DNA of 64,000 nt from an uncultured Spartobacteria bacterium (lineage in GTDB: Bacteria > Verrucomicrobiota > Verrucomicrobiia > Chthoniobacterales > Chthoniobacteraceae). A program made the position numbers and the translations under genes. Below the pieces are notes generated by a model. The model saw only the letters and a list, made by a program, of their open reading frames with translations, searched no databases and was not told where the DNA came from. The stretch covers positions 1 to 64,000 of the forward strand of contig CAIXGS010000072.1 in NCBI GenBank assembly GCA_903919125.1. Direction: 5' to 3'. Shown piece after piece: positions 52,409 to 61,103 of the stretch; position 1 is the first letter of the stretch; each line of letters begins with the position of its first letter.

Positions 52409-52618
52409 ATTTGCCGGTGGTTGAGCGTAGCGACACCACCGGACCACCTCTGCAATCAAGGGCATCCAGGAGGCATGCCAGATTCTCCACGAATGGCCTC
52501 CGCCTGTATTGCGCAGATGAACCAGACTAAGCATCCCTTTGACTGGCATCCCTTTGGGATGTAGTTGTATGGGAAGGAATATACCGGTGGTGTCGCTTGC
52601 GCTCAACCACCGGCAAAT
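52409..52618. repeat. Second repeat element with paired CCGGTGGT hairpins
   Basis: The left end (52409-52442) and right end (52584-52618) are inverted copies: ATTTGCCGGTGGTTGAGCG then a CGACACCACCGG tail, differing only in the centre. Each end can also fold on itself (CCGGTGGT/ACCACCGG), the layout of paired REP sequences. The interior repeats GGCATCCCTTTG-type words (52532-52560). No gene is seen in it. Confidence 0.75.
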
Positions 52619-52909
52619 GGCTAAGAACCCTCTGGGTTCAGGCGGCTCCTGAGTCTGTCGACAAATGGGTGCTTGAGAGCGCCGCAATGTCTTTACTGAC
52701 ATCAAAGACAGCCCACCGGGGCACACACAGCAGGCGAGTCTAAAACGAGGTGTTTTCGCGCTGCATCTCGAATTTTAACAGATATTTACATCAAATTTAC
52801 CGAGCTTTCATCGCCGCATTTAGCATAAAAAAGCCCTATAAACATCCCGCAGGTGAGTAATCTACAGCGTGACGATTGTGTGTTTCACGTCTACTGCTCT
52901 TATTGACCC

Positions 52910-54181
52910 ATGTTCCCTGAACTTGTCTCCCGAATCTTAAAAAGCACTGACCCACGCTTGTTGGCAAAGTTTATGTGGAACTTTGGCTTCAAGGGGATGC
53001 TCTCCGTGGAGCGTTTCAAGGCGCGTATTAAAAAGGGCGAATACTTCCCGCCTTTTTTGTACCTCTCGATCTTGAATAGTTGCAACCTGCGGTGTCAGGG
53101 TTGCTGGGTCGACGTCGAAGCAGAGCGCACCCAAATCGACATCGAAACGCTCAACCGAACGATTGACGACGCAAAAGCCCACGGAAACGCTTTTTTCGGT
53201 ATCCTTGGCGGCGAACCCTTCATGCATCCTGAGCTGCTGGACCTGCTGGCCGCGCATCCCGATTGTTACTTCCAAGTCTTTACCAACGGCCAATTTATTA
53301 CCGAAAAAATCGCCCGCCAACTGAGAGTTCTGGGCAATGTCACCCCGCTTATTTCCATCGAGGGACGTGAAATCGTCAGCGACGAACGACGCGGAAAAAA
53401 AGAGGTCTTCACCCGCACCCTGCGCGGGCTGGAACACTGTTTGAATGAGCGCATTCTGACGGGAGTCGCAACGAGCGTTTGCCAGACGAACATTGATGAT
53501 CTGTGCACCGAGAGTTGGCTACGCGAATTGATTTCACGCGGAGTCCATTACGCGTGGTATCACACTTACAGGCCGGTGGGCCCAAAAATGAATCCCCAGC
53601 TCGCACTCCGGCCGGAACAGTTGGTGCAAGTGCGCCGGTTCGTCGTCGAGATGCGGGCAAAACTCCCTATCGCACTCATCGACGCCTATTACGACGGAGA
53701 GGGTCAAGCACTCTGTCCGATGTCTACTGGGGTGAGCCATCACGTGAGTCCACGAGGAGATATTGAGCCCTGTCCCATCATCCAATTTGCAGTAGAAAAC
53801 ATTAAGGATAAACGCGGCGTGTTCGCCACCATCCGCGACAGTGAGTTCCTCAAAGATTTTCGCGAACTCAGTGCCGCCGAAACCCGAGGGTGCGTCGTAT
53901 TAGAACGCCCAGATTTGGTGAAACAACTGGTAGTAAAGCACGGGGCACGCGACACCACGTTGCGCGGAACAGCGATGGCAGAACTGGAAGCCATGGAGCC
54001 TCGGTTTTCACAGTGGCTTCCCGGAGAAGAAATTCCTGAAAAACACTGGATGTACCGCTGGGCAAAAAAGTACTGGTTTAACGATTTCCACGCTTATTCA
54101 AAGGTCACGCCTTCTGCTGCCAACAAAGCGAAAGAACTCCAAAAACGACTGATCGAGAAAAGCGTCCACGCCCCTGTTTAG
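52910..54181 (+). CDS. Radical SAM protein with SPASM-like C-terminus
   Basis: 423 residues. The radical SAM cluster motif is Cys 58, 62, 65 (NSCNLRCQGCW), followed by GGEPFMHPELL. A later segment CPMSTGVSHHVSPRGDIEPC is typical of an auxiliary cluster region as in SPASM/twitch proteins. The protein would cleave SAM to a 5'-deoxyadenosyl radical. It is the first gene after the repeats and lies 186 bases before an isoprenoid gene. HpnH of hopanoid synthesis is another radical SAM protein acting next to a squalene-hopene cyclase, but this sequence is not an obvious HpnH. Substrate unknown. Confidence 0.9.
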   Translation: MFPELVSRILKSTDPRLLAKFMWNFGFKGMLSVERFKARIKKGEYFPPFLYLSILNSCNLRCQGCWVDVEAERTQIDIETLNRTIDDAKAHGNAFFGILGGEPFMHPELLDLLAAHPDCYFQVFTNGQFITEKIARQLRVLGNVTPLISIEGREIVSDERRGKKEVFTRTLRGLEHCLNERILTGVATSVCQTNIDDLCTESWLRELISRGVHYAWYHTYRPVGPKMNPQLALRPEQLVQVRRFVVEMRAKLPIALIDAYYDGEGQALCPMSTGVSHHVSPRGDIEPCPIIQFAVENIKDKRGVFATIRDSEFLKDFRELSAAETRGCVVLERPDLVKQLVVKHGARDTTLRGTAMAELEAMEPRFSQWLPGEEIPEKHWMYRWAKKYWFNDFHAYSKVTPSAANKAKELQKRLIEKSVHAPV

Positions 54182-54367
54182 TGCTCGAGTGCCGTTTTTC
54201 GGATCGCGCCCTCACAAATTCCGTTCTACACCGACCGCTTATGCTCTAAGAACTCAGCGTGCTTTGAGTATTCTGAATCTGGCTGCCACTTCTTTGACTT
54301 TTTTTCTCCGACTTCCCATTAGCCGCCAGCTACCTGTTACCCCCTCCATTAGAAACCTCCGTCTGTT

Positions 54368-56080
54368 ATGTCGGCCATCCCTTTAACTATACCACGCCCA
54401 GTTCCTACAGTGAGCTTTCGTGCTCCTAAAAAGAACATTCCTCAAACGCCCTTCGAGCGCTCCCGAATTCTCGAACGTTGCCGGGCCTATGCCGCTGAAC
54501 ACAACCCAGTTCCTCCTTTGCCCCCGCAGGAGCTTTTAGTACACGCTGATCGTCTTATTAAAGAACTGGGCTGCGATCCAATATACAGAGATTACATAGG
54601 GGTCTTAATCAATAACGAGCTCTGGCGCGAACAACTCGCCCGTGTGCCGTTTGAGCGCCGCCTGCTGCTGCTCCCCAAATGTTTACGCGTTGAAAGCAAG
54701 TGCCCAGCTCCTTTCGACGAATTTGGCCTTCTTTGCAAACAATGCGGTCTATGTTCCATTCAAGATCTGCAAAGTGAAGCGGAGAGATTGGGTTACGCGG
54801 TGCTGGTAGCGGAAGGCTCCGCCATTGTCATGTCGCTGATCCAGACGGGGAAAATTGAAGCCATTGTAGGGGTGAGCTGCCTGAGCGTGTTGGAGCGCGC
54901 GTTTCCGTACATGGAAGCGGCTGCAATCCCCGGCGTCGCTATTCCGCTGCTTCAGGACGACTGCATCGATACCAACGTCGATCTGGACTGGGTCTGGGAT
55001 TATATCCACCTCACCAGCGATGACCAAACTCGGCGGTTGGACCTAAGCCAATCTAGGGATGAAGTCGACTTCTGGTTCACCCCGCTCAATTTGGAGACCA
55101 TTATGGGGCCTCCTCAGGGAGAAACCGAACAAATTGCAAGACAATGGTTGTGCCGCGCAGGAAAGCGGTGGCGCCCCTTTTTGACTGTCGCGACTTTTCA
55201 GGCGTTGCGCACCACGCCGGGAGCACCTTTGCCGGAAGACTTACGCAAAGTGGCCGTAGCGGTGGAATGCTTCCACAAAGCCTCCCTCATTCACGACGAC
55301 ATCGAAGATAACGACACCGCGCGCTATGGCGAAAGGACGTTGCACGAAGAGTACGGCGTCCCCGTGGCACTGAATGTTGGGGACCTTTTAATTGGTGAAG
55401 GCTACCGGCTTTTGGCAGCGGCGCAGATCAGTGCCGAACAGAGAGTTGCCATGCTGAAAGTTGCGGCCGAAGGGCAACGCGAGTTGTGTCGGGGGCAAGG
55501 TGCCGAACTTTGCTGGGCACGCCAACCCGCACCGCTTAGCACTCTGGAAGTGCTGGATATTTTCCGTAAAAAAACAGCCCCTGCTTTTTCGGTGGCCCTC
55601 AAACTTGGCGCGATTTACGCGGGTCAGTTTGAAGAAGTTGAGGATGTGCTGGACACTTACAGTGAAGCTTTGGGGATCGCTTACCAAATTCGCGATGATC
55701 TCAGTGATTTGGGCGACACAGGCGAAACCAACGACATCGCCGGATTACGACCGAGCCTCCTACTGGCTGCAGCGTTCGAGCGGGCGGAAGGAGAACAGAA
55801 AAACCGGATTAACGCGCACTGGCACCGTCTGTCCACAGAGTCGCCCGCCCAAATTGAGGCTCTCTATCTTGAACTGCAGGCAGACGAACGCTGCAGAAAT
55901 TTGCTGGAACGCTACAAGGAAGAGGCGGTTCGTTCGCTTCAAGAAGTGGACAACGCTAATCTCAAGGGACTTCTACGCCGCGTGATCGGCAAGATATTCA
56001 ACGACACCGAAATTAAAGGCTGGTGCAAGGAGTTTACTCCCGAATCCAAGACCGAAGTCAGCAGTCCAGCCTCCAATTAG
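54368..56080 (+). CDS. DUF116-polyprenyl synthetase fusion
   Basis: 570 residues in two parts. Residues about 60-215 match DUF116: cysteines 105 (LPKCLR), 112 (KCPA), 123, 126, 129 (CKQCGLC) and 171 (GVSCLSVLE), probably ligating a metal or cluster. Residues about 245-540 are an all-helical trans-isoprenyl diphosphate synthase with GKRWRP (265-270), a complete first Asp-rich motif DDIED (310-314) and second motif DDLSD (443-447). It should condense isopentenyl diphosphate with an allylic diphosphate. Fusion to a Cys-rich DUF116 domain is unusual and ties the isoprenoid step to the Fe-S genes around. Confidence 0.9.
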   Translation: MSAIPLTIPRPVPTVSFRAPKKNIPQTPFERSRILERCRAYAAEHNPVPPLPPQELLVHADRLIKELGCDPIYRDYIGVLINNELWREQLARVPFERRLLLLPKCLRVESKCPAPFDEFGLLCKQCGLCSIQDLQSEAERLGYAVLVAEGSAIVMSLIQTGKIEAIVGVSCLSVLERAFPYMEAAAIPGVAIPLLQDDCIDTNVDLDWVWDYIHLTSDDQTRRLDLSQSRDEVDFWFTPLNLETIMGPPQGETEQIARQWLCRAGKRWRPFLTVATFQALRTTPGAPLPEDLRKVAVAVECFHKASLIHDDIEDNDTARYGERTLHEEYGVPVALNVGDLLIGEGYRLLAAAQISAEQRVAMLKVAAEGQRELCRGQGAELCWARQPAPLSTLEVLDIFRKKTAPAFSVALKLGAIYAGQFEEVEDVLDTYSEALGIAYQIRDDLSDLGDTGETNDIAGLRPSLLLAAAFERAEGEQKNRINAHWHRLSTESPAQIEALYLELQADERCRNLLERYKEEAVRSLQEVDNANLKGLLRRVIGKIFNDTEIKGWCKEFTPESKTEVSSPASN

Positions 56081-56115
56081 AAAGATCACGATCCGGCACG
56101 CCTCCTTTTAGCATT

Positions 56116-57003
56116 GTGAGCATCCGACTTGAAATGCTTCAGGTAGCGCGACTGGCGCCCAAGCTTCTGGGAGAGTCGACTCCCTTGGTCGAGGCATTTC
56201 TCCAAAGCCAATTTACCCAAGATGGAGCGGGTTGCGACCGGGTAGGTCGGCCGGATCTATATTACACCATCTTTGCGTTGGCGGGGCTACACGCCCTTCA
56301 ACAGCCCGTAGATACGGAGCGCACCGGAGGGTTTTTACGCAGTTTTGACGACGGCCAGAGCTTAGACTTTGTCCATTTAGGGGCTCTGGCACGGTGTTGG
56401 GCGGCACTTGAACCACTGAAACCGTCGGAAACATTAAAGGACGCCCTACTCGCACGACTGGAAGCGCATCGTTGCCCGGATGGAGGTTACGAAGCCGAAC
56501 TCGGCGCGCCACACGGAAATGCCTACGGGTGCTTTGTGGCACTGGGTGCCTACCAAGACCTTGCGCGCCCCCAACCAGATCCGCTGCGCATGGTTCAATG
56601 TCTTAAATTTTTAGAAACACCCGATGGCGCTTGGGCCAACGCCCGTGGCTTAAAACTTGGCTCCACCAACGCCACGGCAGCAGCTGTCACACTGCTACAA
56701 CAGCTTAATCTTCCGATACATCCCGCAGTTGGCGACTGGCTTCTGGCTCGCCTCCATCCTCAGGGCGGTTTTTTGGCAATGCCCTCGGCTCCCCTGCCAG
56801 ATCTTCTCTCCACAGCAACCACGCTTCATGCGCTAGCCTGTATGGAAGTTGATCTTCCAAACGAGGCACGCGAAAAGTGTTTGGATTTTATCGATAGTCT
56901 CTGGACGAATGAAGGTGGCTTTCACGGCCATTGGGCAGACGAAGCACTAGATGCCGAGTACACTTTCTACGGACTTCTAGCGTTGGGTCATCTGACGCGT
57001 TGA
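56116..57003 (+). CDS. Prenyltransferase/squalene-oxidase repeat protein
   Basis: 295 residues from a GTG at 56116 (ATG 56134 is the alternative; the frame upstream overlaps the previous gene). The sequence is an alpha-alpha toroid of the protein-prenyltransferase beta/terpene cyclase superfamily, with QW-like repeats: RCPDGGYEAELG, ETPDGAWANARG, LHPQGGFLAMP and TNEGGFHGHW. No DXDD motif is present, so it is not a class II cyclase; it resembles geranylgeranyltransferase beta subunits. It lies three bases ahead of the cyclase gene and may form a complex with it or bind prenyl chains. Confidence 0.82.
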   Translation: MSIRLEMLQVARLAPKLLGESTPLVEAFLQSQFTQDGAGCDRVGRPDLYYTIFALAGLHALQQPVDTERTGGFLRSFDDGQSLDFVHLGALARCWAALEPLKPSETLKDALLARLEAHRCPDGGYEAELGAPHGNAYGCFVALGAYQDLARPQPDPLRMVQCLKFLETPDGAWANARGLKLGSTNATAAAVTLLQQLNLPIHPAVGDWLLARLHPQGGFLAMPSAPLPDLLSTATTLHALACMEVDLPNEAREKCLDFIDSLWTNEGGFHGHWADEALDAEYTFYGLLALGHLTR

Positions 57004-57006
57004 TTC

Positions 57007-58809
57007 ATGGCCGACTCAATCTTTCAGCTTCAGCCGCACGCCAGTTCCCGCCTGCATGCGGCGTTGCAAAAAGCGACGAACGCTTTGCTCGCTGAACGCT
57101 GCGCTGAAGGACACTGGACAGGACGCCTTTCCTCAAGTGCCTTGTCCACTGCCACCGCCGTAATCGCACTAACCCAAGTCGATCCCAAAGCGTATACACC
57201 TCAAATTCGAAGCGGGCTGGAATGGCTAGTTCAACATTCCAACCCAGACGGGGGTTGGGGTGATACGGTTTTGAGTAAAAGTAACATCAGCACAACGGCT
57301 CTGGTCTGGGCAGCTTTTGGTGCCTGCGCTGCTGATTCCATTTTGCCGGAAGCCGTGGCACGTGCCGCAGCCTGGCTGGAAATTCATGCAAAAGACCGAA
57401 CTTTGGTTGAAGCAATCACCGCTCGTTACGGCAAAGATCATACGTTTTCCGTCCCCATTCTGATGGTGCTCGCCTTGTCGGGAAGGTTGGGGGAACACGG
57501 CTGGAAACAAGTCCCCGCATTGCCCTTTGAATTGGCGACATTACCCCGCTCCTTTTACGGGGCAATCCGCCTTCCGGTCGTCAGCTACGCCTTACCCGCA
57601 CTCATCGCGATCGGTCAGGCGATTCACCATCATGCCCCGAGCCGCAATCCAATCCTAAGGACCCTCCGCTCGCTCGCTCGTCGAAGTACGCTCCGGATTT
57701 TGGAGGCAATTCAACCTCCCAATGGCGGCTTTTTGGAGGCTACGCCGCTGACAAGTTTCGTGACCATGGCTCTCGCCTCCACGGGACTTTTGCACCATCC
57801 CGTAACCAATCGCGGAGTACAATTTCTTCTCGAAAGCGTGCGCGAGGACGGTTCATGGCCTATCGACACCAACCTCGCCACATGGGTTTCTACGCTCTCT
57901 ATCAAAGCGTTATCACATCAACCAGATTGGTCGGATTCTCAATCTCAAGCAGTTTTACGCCACTGGTTACTCGAACAACAATACCAAGCCCATCATCCAT
58001 ATACCGGTGCAGCACCTGGAGGATGGGCGTGGACGAATCTGCCCGGCGGCGTTCCTGATGCCGATGACACCGCCGGCGCGTTGCTCGCTCTTTTGGCGTT
58101 AGGAACACCGGATCCGCAAACCTTGAGTCAGGGAAACGCTGGCGTCAGCTGGTTGCTTGGTTTGCAAAACCATGATGGTGGAATTCCCACATTCTGCCGG
58201 GGTTGGGGCGCTCTACCATTTGACCGAAGCAGTCCGGACATCACCGCCCACGTCCTGAGAGCTTGGGTTCGATGGCTTCCGATGCTTCAAACGACCCTGC
58301 GCACGGCTACATCACGCGCCATTCAAAGGGCCATTCATTTTCTCTCGCGCACTCAAGCGGCCGACGGCTCATGGTCGCCGCTGTGGTTTGGAAACCAACA
58401 TGGAGCCGACGAGCAAAATCCCACTTACGGTACCACCCATGTCTTGCTCGCTCTACAAGAACTTGTCGCAAGCGACTTTGCGCTCCCCCCTCCGGTCTTT
58501 GAGCGTGGCGTAAAATGGCTGCTCTCCGCTCAACACTCCTCGGGAGGATGGGGTGGCTTTATGGGCGGTCCGCCTTCAACCGAGGAAACTGCACTCGCAG
58601 TTGAGGCGATTGCGGATCTGGAAAAAGAGGCGGCCCATCGCGGCACTCTGTGGCTGATGGAACACATCGAAGACGGAACATGGAATCAGGCCGCGCCCAT
58701 CGGTCTTTACTTTGCCAAACTGTGGTATTACGAGCGTCTGTATCCTCTGATTTTTACAGTCGCAGCACTCGGCAAAGTAAACGTCAGCGGAGAGGCATCA
58801 TCCTCTTAA
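57007..58809 (+). CDS. Class II terpene cyclase, squalene-hopene cyclase-like
   Basis: 600 residues. The class II signature DADDTA stands at 351-356, after PGGWAW; QW motifs are repeated, for example NPDGGWGDT, EDGSWPID, ADGSWSPLW and SSGGWGGF. The double alpha-barrel enzyme protonates an alkene end to start cyclisation. It is shorter than typical squalene-hopene cyclases (630-720 residues), so the substrate may not be squalene. No squalene synthase or hpnCDE gene is in the window; the upstream prenyl synthase is the likely source of substrate. Ends 10 bases before MITE copy B. Confidence 0.88.
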   Translation: MADSIFQLQPHASSRLHAALQKATNALLAERCAEGHWTGRLSSSALSTATAVIALTQVDPKAYTPQIRSGLEWLVQHSNPDGGWGDTVLSKSNISTTALVWAAFGACAADSILPEAVARAAAWLEIHAKDRTLVEAITARYGKDHTFSVPILMVLALSGRLGEHGWKQVPALPFELATLPRSFYGAIRLPVVSYALPALIAIGQAIHHHAPSRNPILRTLRSLARRSTLRILEAIQPPNGGFLEATPLTSFVTMALASTGLLHHPVTNRGVQFLLESVREDGSWPIDTNLATWVSTLSIKALSHQPDWSDSQSQAVLRHWLLEQQYQAHHPYTGAAPGGWAWTNLPGGVPDADDTAGALLALLALGTPDPQTLSQGNAGVSWLLGLQNHDGGIPTFCRGWGALPFDRSSPDITAHVLRAWVRWLPMLQTTLRTATSRAIQRAIHFLSRTQAADGSWSPLWFGNQHGADEQNPTYGTTHVLLALQELVASDFALPPPVFERGVKWLLSAQHSSGGWGGFMGGPPSTEETALAVEAIADLEKEAAHRGTLWLMEHIEDGTWNQAAPIGLYFAKLWYYERLYPLIFTVAALGKVNVSGEASSS

Positions 58810-58819
58810 TTATCGCTTT

Positions 58820-58909
58820 ATACCATCTCTTTTAGGTTTATGGATGATTCAAAGCGCTCAGCACCCGGGACCGCGGAGAGAGGGACCAGTTTTCTTCAAG
58901 ATTTGGTAT
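58820..58909 (-). repeat. MITE-like element, copy B (90 bp)
   Basis: Ends are ATACCA (58820-58825) and TGGTAT (58904-58909). Read on the minus strand it aligns with copy A over both flanks but lacks the 24-base-arm hairpin. Its outer end supplies the last base of the kinase stop codon (58909-58911). Confidence 0.75.
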
Positions 58910-59793
58910 TAAAAACGAGCGGGAACGGCACCTAATTGCGAACATACCGCAGACGCGATTTCGCAGGCTCTTTGGAGAATCACCTCAGGCGCATCACCGC
59001 ACAGAATTCCGAGCACCAAAGCCGCAGTGAACGAGTCGCCCGCGCCGACGGTATCGACGACCGTCGTTGGGATACCTGGCTGATCGATGATACCATTCGG
59101 CGAAACGAAGAGCGCCCCCTCGGCACCGCGTGTCATCACGACAAGGTGGAGTCCAAATCGCGTGAGTAAAGAGCGCAACGTAGCTTCGGGCTTCGCATCA
59201 AGCGCGATACCACAGGCAGTGCCGACTTCGCTCAGTTCCTCATCGCTCAGCTTCAAAACGCTGGCTTGCGCGATGGATTCGCGGATGAGCACCGCATCGT
59301 AGAAAGGGCTGCGCAGATTCACATCAAGCACGCGCAGCATCCCTCTTTTACTCGCGAGTCCCATCGCCCGTCGAATCGTCGCACGCGACACAGCACCCCG
59401 CTGCCCGAGAGTGCCGAAGTAAATCGCGTCCACCTCCGAGACCTTCGCCTCCAGCGCATCTGTCCAATCGATAAGATCCCAAGCTGAACCCCGATGGATC
59501 TCAAAGCTCGGCTTGCCCGCCGAATCCACGCTCACGCCGACGCTGCCCGTGGGCTCATCGGCAATGCGCTGCATAAGCGAGGTTTCAACGCCGAAGCCCT
59601 GCAAAATTGTGACCGCCTCGTCGCCGCGCCTGTCGTTTCCGACAGCACTGAGCATCGTCACGTCGCCACCGAGGAGCGCCGCGTGGCAGGCGAAATTCGC
59701 GGGTGCGCCACCGAAACGGGCGCCTTCGGGGAAGAGGTCCCACAACACTTCACCGCACGAGAGGATGCGTGGTTTGCGAGGATCAGCGGGCAT
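58909..59793 (-). CDS. PfkB family sugar kinase, fructokinase-like
   Basis: 294 residues. Early GGAPANFACH and the PfkB signature DTVGAGDSFTA with the catalytic Asp define the family; the start RILSCGEVLWDLFPEG is typical of fructokinases. It would phosphorylate the sugar brought in by the ABC transporter encoded just upstream. Its start overlaps the permease stop by 11 bases. The stop codon TAA is formed partly by the end of MITE copy B, so the original C-terminus may have been altered slightly. Confidence 0.92.
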   Translation of the reverse strand: MPADPRKPRILSCGEVLWDLFPEGARFGGAPANFACHAALLGGDVTMLSAVGNDRRGDEAVTILQGFGVETSLMQRIADEPTGSVGVSVDSAGKPSFEIHRGSAWDLIDWTDALEAKVSEVDAIYFGTLGQRGAVSRATIRRAMGLASKRGMLRVLDVNLRSPFYDAVLIRESIAQASVLKLSDEELSEVGTACGIALDAKPEATLRSLLTRFGLHLVVMTRGAEGALFVSPNGIIDQPGIPTTVVDTVGAGDSFTAALVLGILCGDAPEVILQRACEIASAVCSQLGAVPARF

Positions 59794-61099
59794 GGCGAAT
59801 TTTATCGAGCAACACCGCGCCGAGGATTACGAGGCCGAGGACGACCTTCTGCGTGTAGCTCTCGACGTTGGTGAGGTTCATCCCATTCTGAATTACGGCG
59901 ATCGTGAACGCTCCAGTGAGCGTGCCAAGCATCTTGCCTTCGCCGCCGCTGAGGCTCGTGCCCCCGACGACCACCGCAGCAATTACGTAGAGCTCATACA
60001 TATTGCCATACGTCGCGGAACCGCTCTTGAGCTGAGAGGCCATGATCACCCCACCGAGCCCCGCAAGCAGGGCACTTGCGATGTAGGCAAACATCAGTAC
60101 GCGCTTCACTGGCACGCCGGAAAGGCGCGCTGCCTCGCCGTTCCCGCCCACTGCATAAAGGTAGCGGCCAAGCTTCATCCGGGCCATAAGCACATGCGCC
60201 AGCGCATAAAGGACGAGCATGAGCACGACCGCATTGGGCATGCTGAACATATCCGCGCCACGTCCGAGCCAGACGAACGAATCGGGGATTTGGTAAATGG
60301 ACTGGCCCTTAGCGAGGATATAGGCGAGGCCGCTGCCAACCAGCATCATCGCGAGCGTCACGATGAAAGAAGGAATGGCAAACCGCGTGATCATTGTCCC
60401 GGAAAATGCACCGACGATTCCGCAAAGCGCGATTGCCGCGATGCACGCGAGTAGCATCCCGCCTAACGACGCATTCACTCCACCCGCGTAGTCGCGGATG
60501 AATCTCGCACAGAGCACCGCGGACAGCGCGAGCAGGCTACCCACGGAGAGATCGATGCCGCCGGTGATGATAACCATCGTCATCCCGACTGCGACGATGG
60601 CGATGACAGCGATCTGGTTGGCAATGTTCAGCAGGTTTTCAGACTTCAGAAAATTCGGCCAGCGGTAGCTGCGTGGCATGATCACGCGCGGCTCGCCGAG
60701 GGCGGGAAAATTAGTCTTCAAGTCGGAGAAGACGAGCCACGCGCCAGTGACCTGAGTGCAAGCGATGACATCGAGCTTTCCGCCTGCTGCGTTGATTTTC
60801 ATCAGCGCCTCGCGGGCATCCTTGGGTTCGCCTTTCACGATCGCAACCACCTCTGCGCCAGACGCGGTCAGCGCGCTCTCGATGCTCGCGACAAATGCCG
60901 CATCGTCTGGTTGGTCGCTTGCAGCGATCAGCATGCGCGGCGTTTTGCCAAATTGCTGGCCGATCACGGCGACGATCTGTTTCGCGGCAGCCGCGCCTTT
61001 GGGCGACTGGTCGCTGTAAGTGACCACGCTGAAAAACGCGCACAGCAGAACGAGCACGAGAATCATGCCGTAGTCGGCGAGGAAGCGGGCATTTTTCAT
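59783..61099 (-). CDS. RbsC-like sugar ABC permease with extra periplasmic domain
   Basis: 438 residues, about 100 longer than RbsC/FrcC permeases. The first helix (about 8-28) is followed by an inserted soluble segment (about 29-145) before the canonical core resumes at IAIVAVGMTMVIITGGIDLSVGS. The insert reads like half a periplasmic binding protein: RMLIAASDQPDDAAFVASI, then GAEVVAIVKGEPKDAREAL and DVIACTQVTG. It overlaps the kinase gene and is four bases from the ATPase gene. It carries the translocation path; the insert may help receive the ligand. Confidence 0.9.
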   Translation of the reverse strand: MKNARFLADYGMILVLVLLCAFFSVVTYSDQSPKGAAAAKQIVAVIGQQFGKTPRMLIAASDQPDDAAFVASIESALTASGAEVVAIVKGEPKDAREALMKINAAGGKLDVIACTQVTGAWLVFSDLKTNFPALGEPRVIMPRSYRWPNFLKSENLLNIANQIAVIAIVAVGMTMVIITGGIDLSVGSLLALSAVLCARFIRDYAGGVNASLGGMLLACIAAIALCGIVGAFSGTMITRFAIPSFIVTLAMMLVGSGLAYILAKGQSIYQIPDSFVWLGRGADMFSMPNAVVLMLVLYALAHVLMARMKLGRYLYAVGGNGEAARLSGVPVKRVLMFAYIASALLAGLGGVIMASQLKSGSATYGNMYELYVIAAVVVGGTSLSGGEGKMLGTLTGAFTIAVIQNGMNLTNVESYTQKVVLGLVILGAVLLDKIRHAR

Positions 61100-61103
61100 A
61101 AGA

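Noticed and set aside
52910..58809. Standard hopanoid operon
   Set aside because: Cyclase and radical SAM genes recall shc and hpnH, but hpnC, hpnD, hpnE and hpnG are not in the window and the radical SAM sequence is not a clear HpnH.
59513..60454. 313-residue plus-strand open frame
   Set aside because: Antisense to the kinase and permease genes, with a composition typical of a GC-rich shadow frame.
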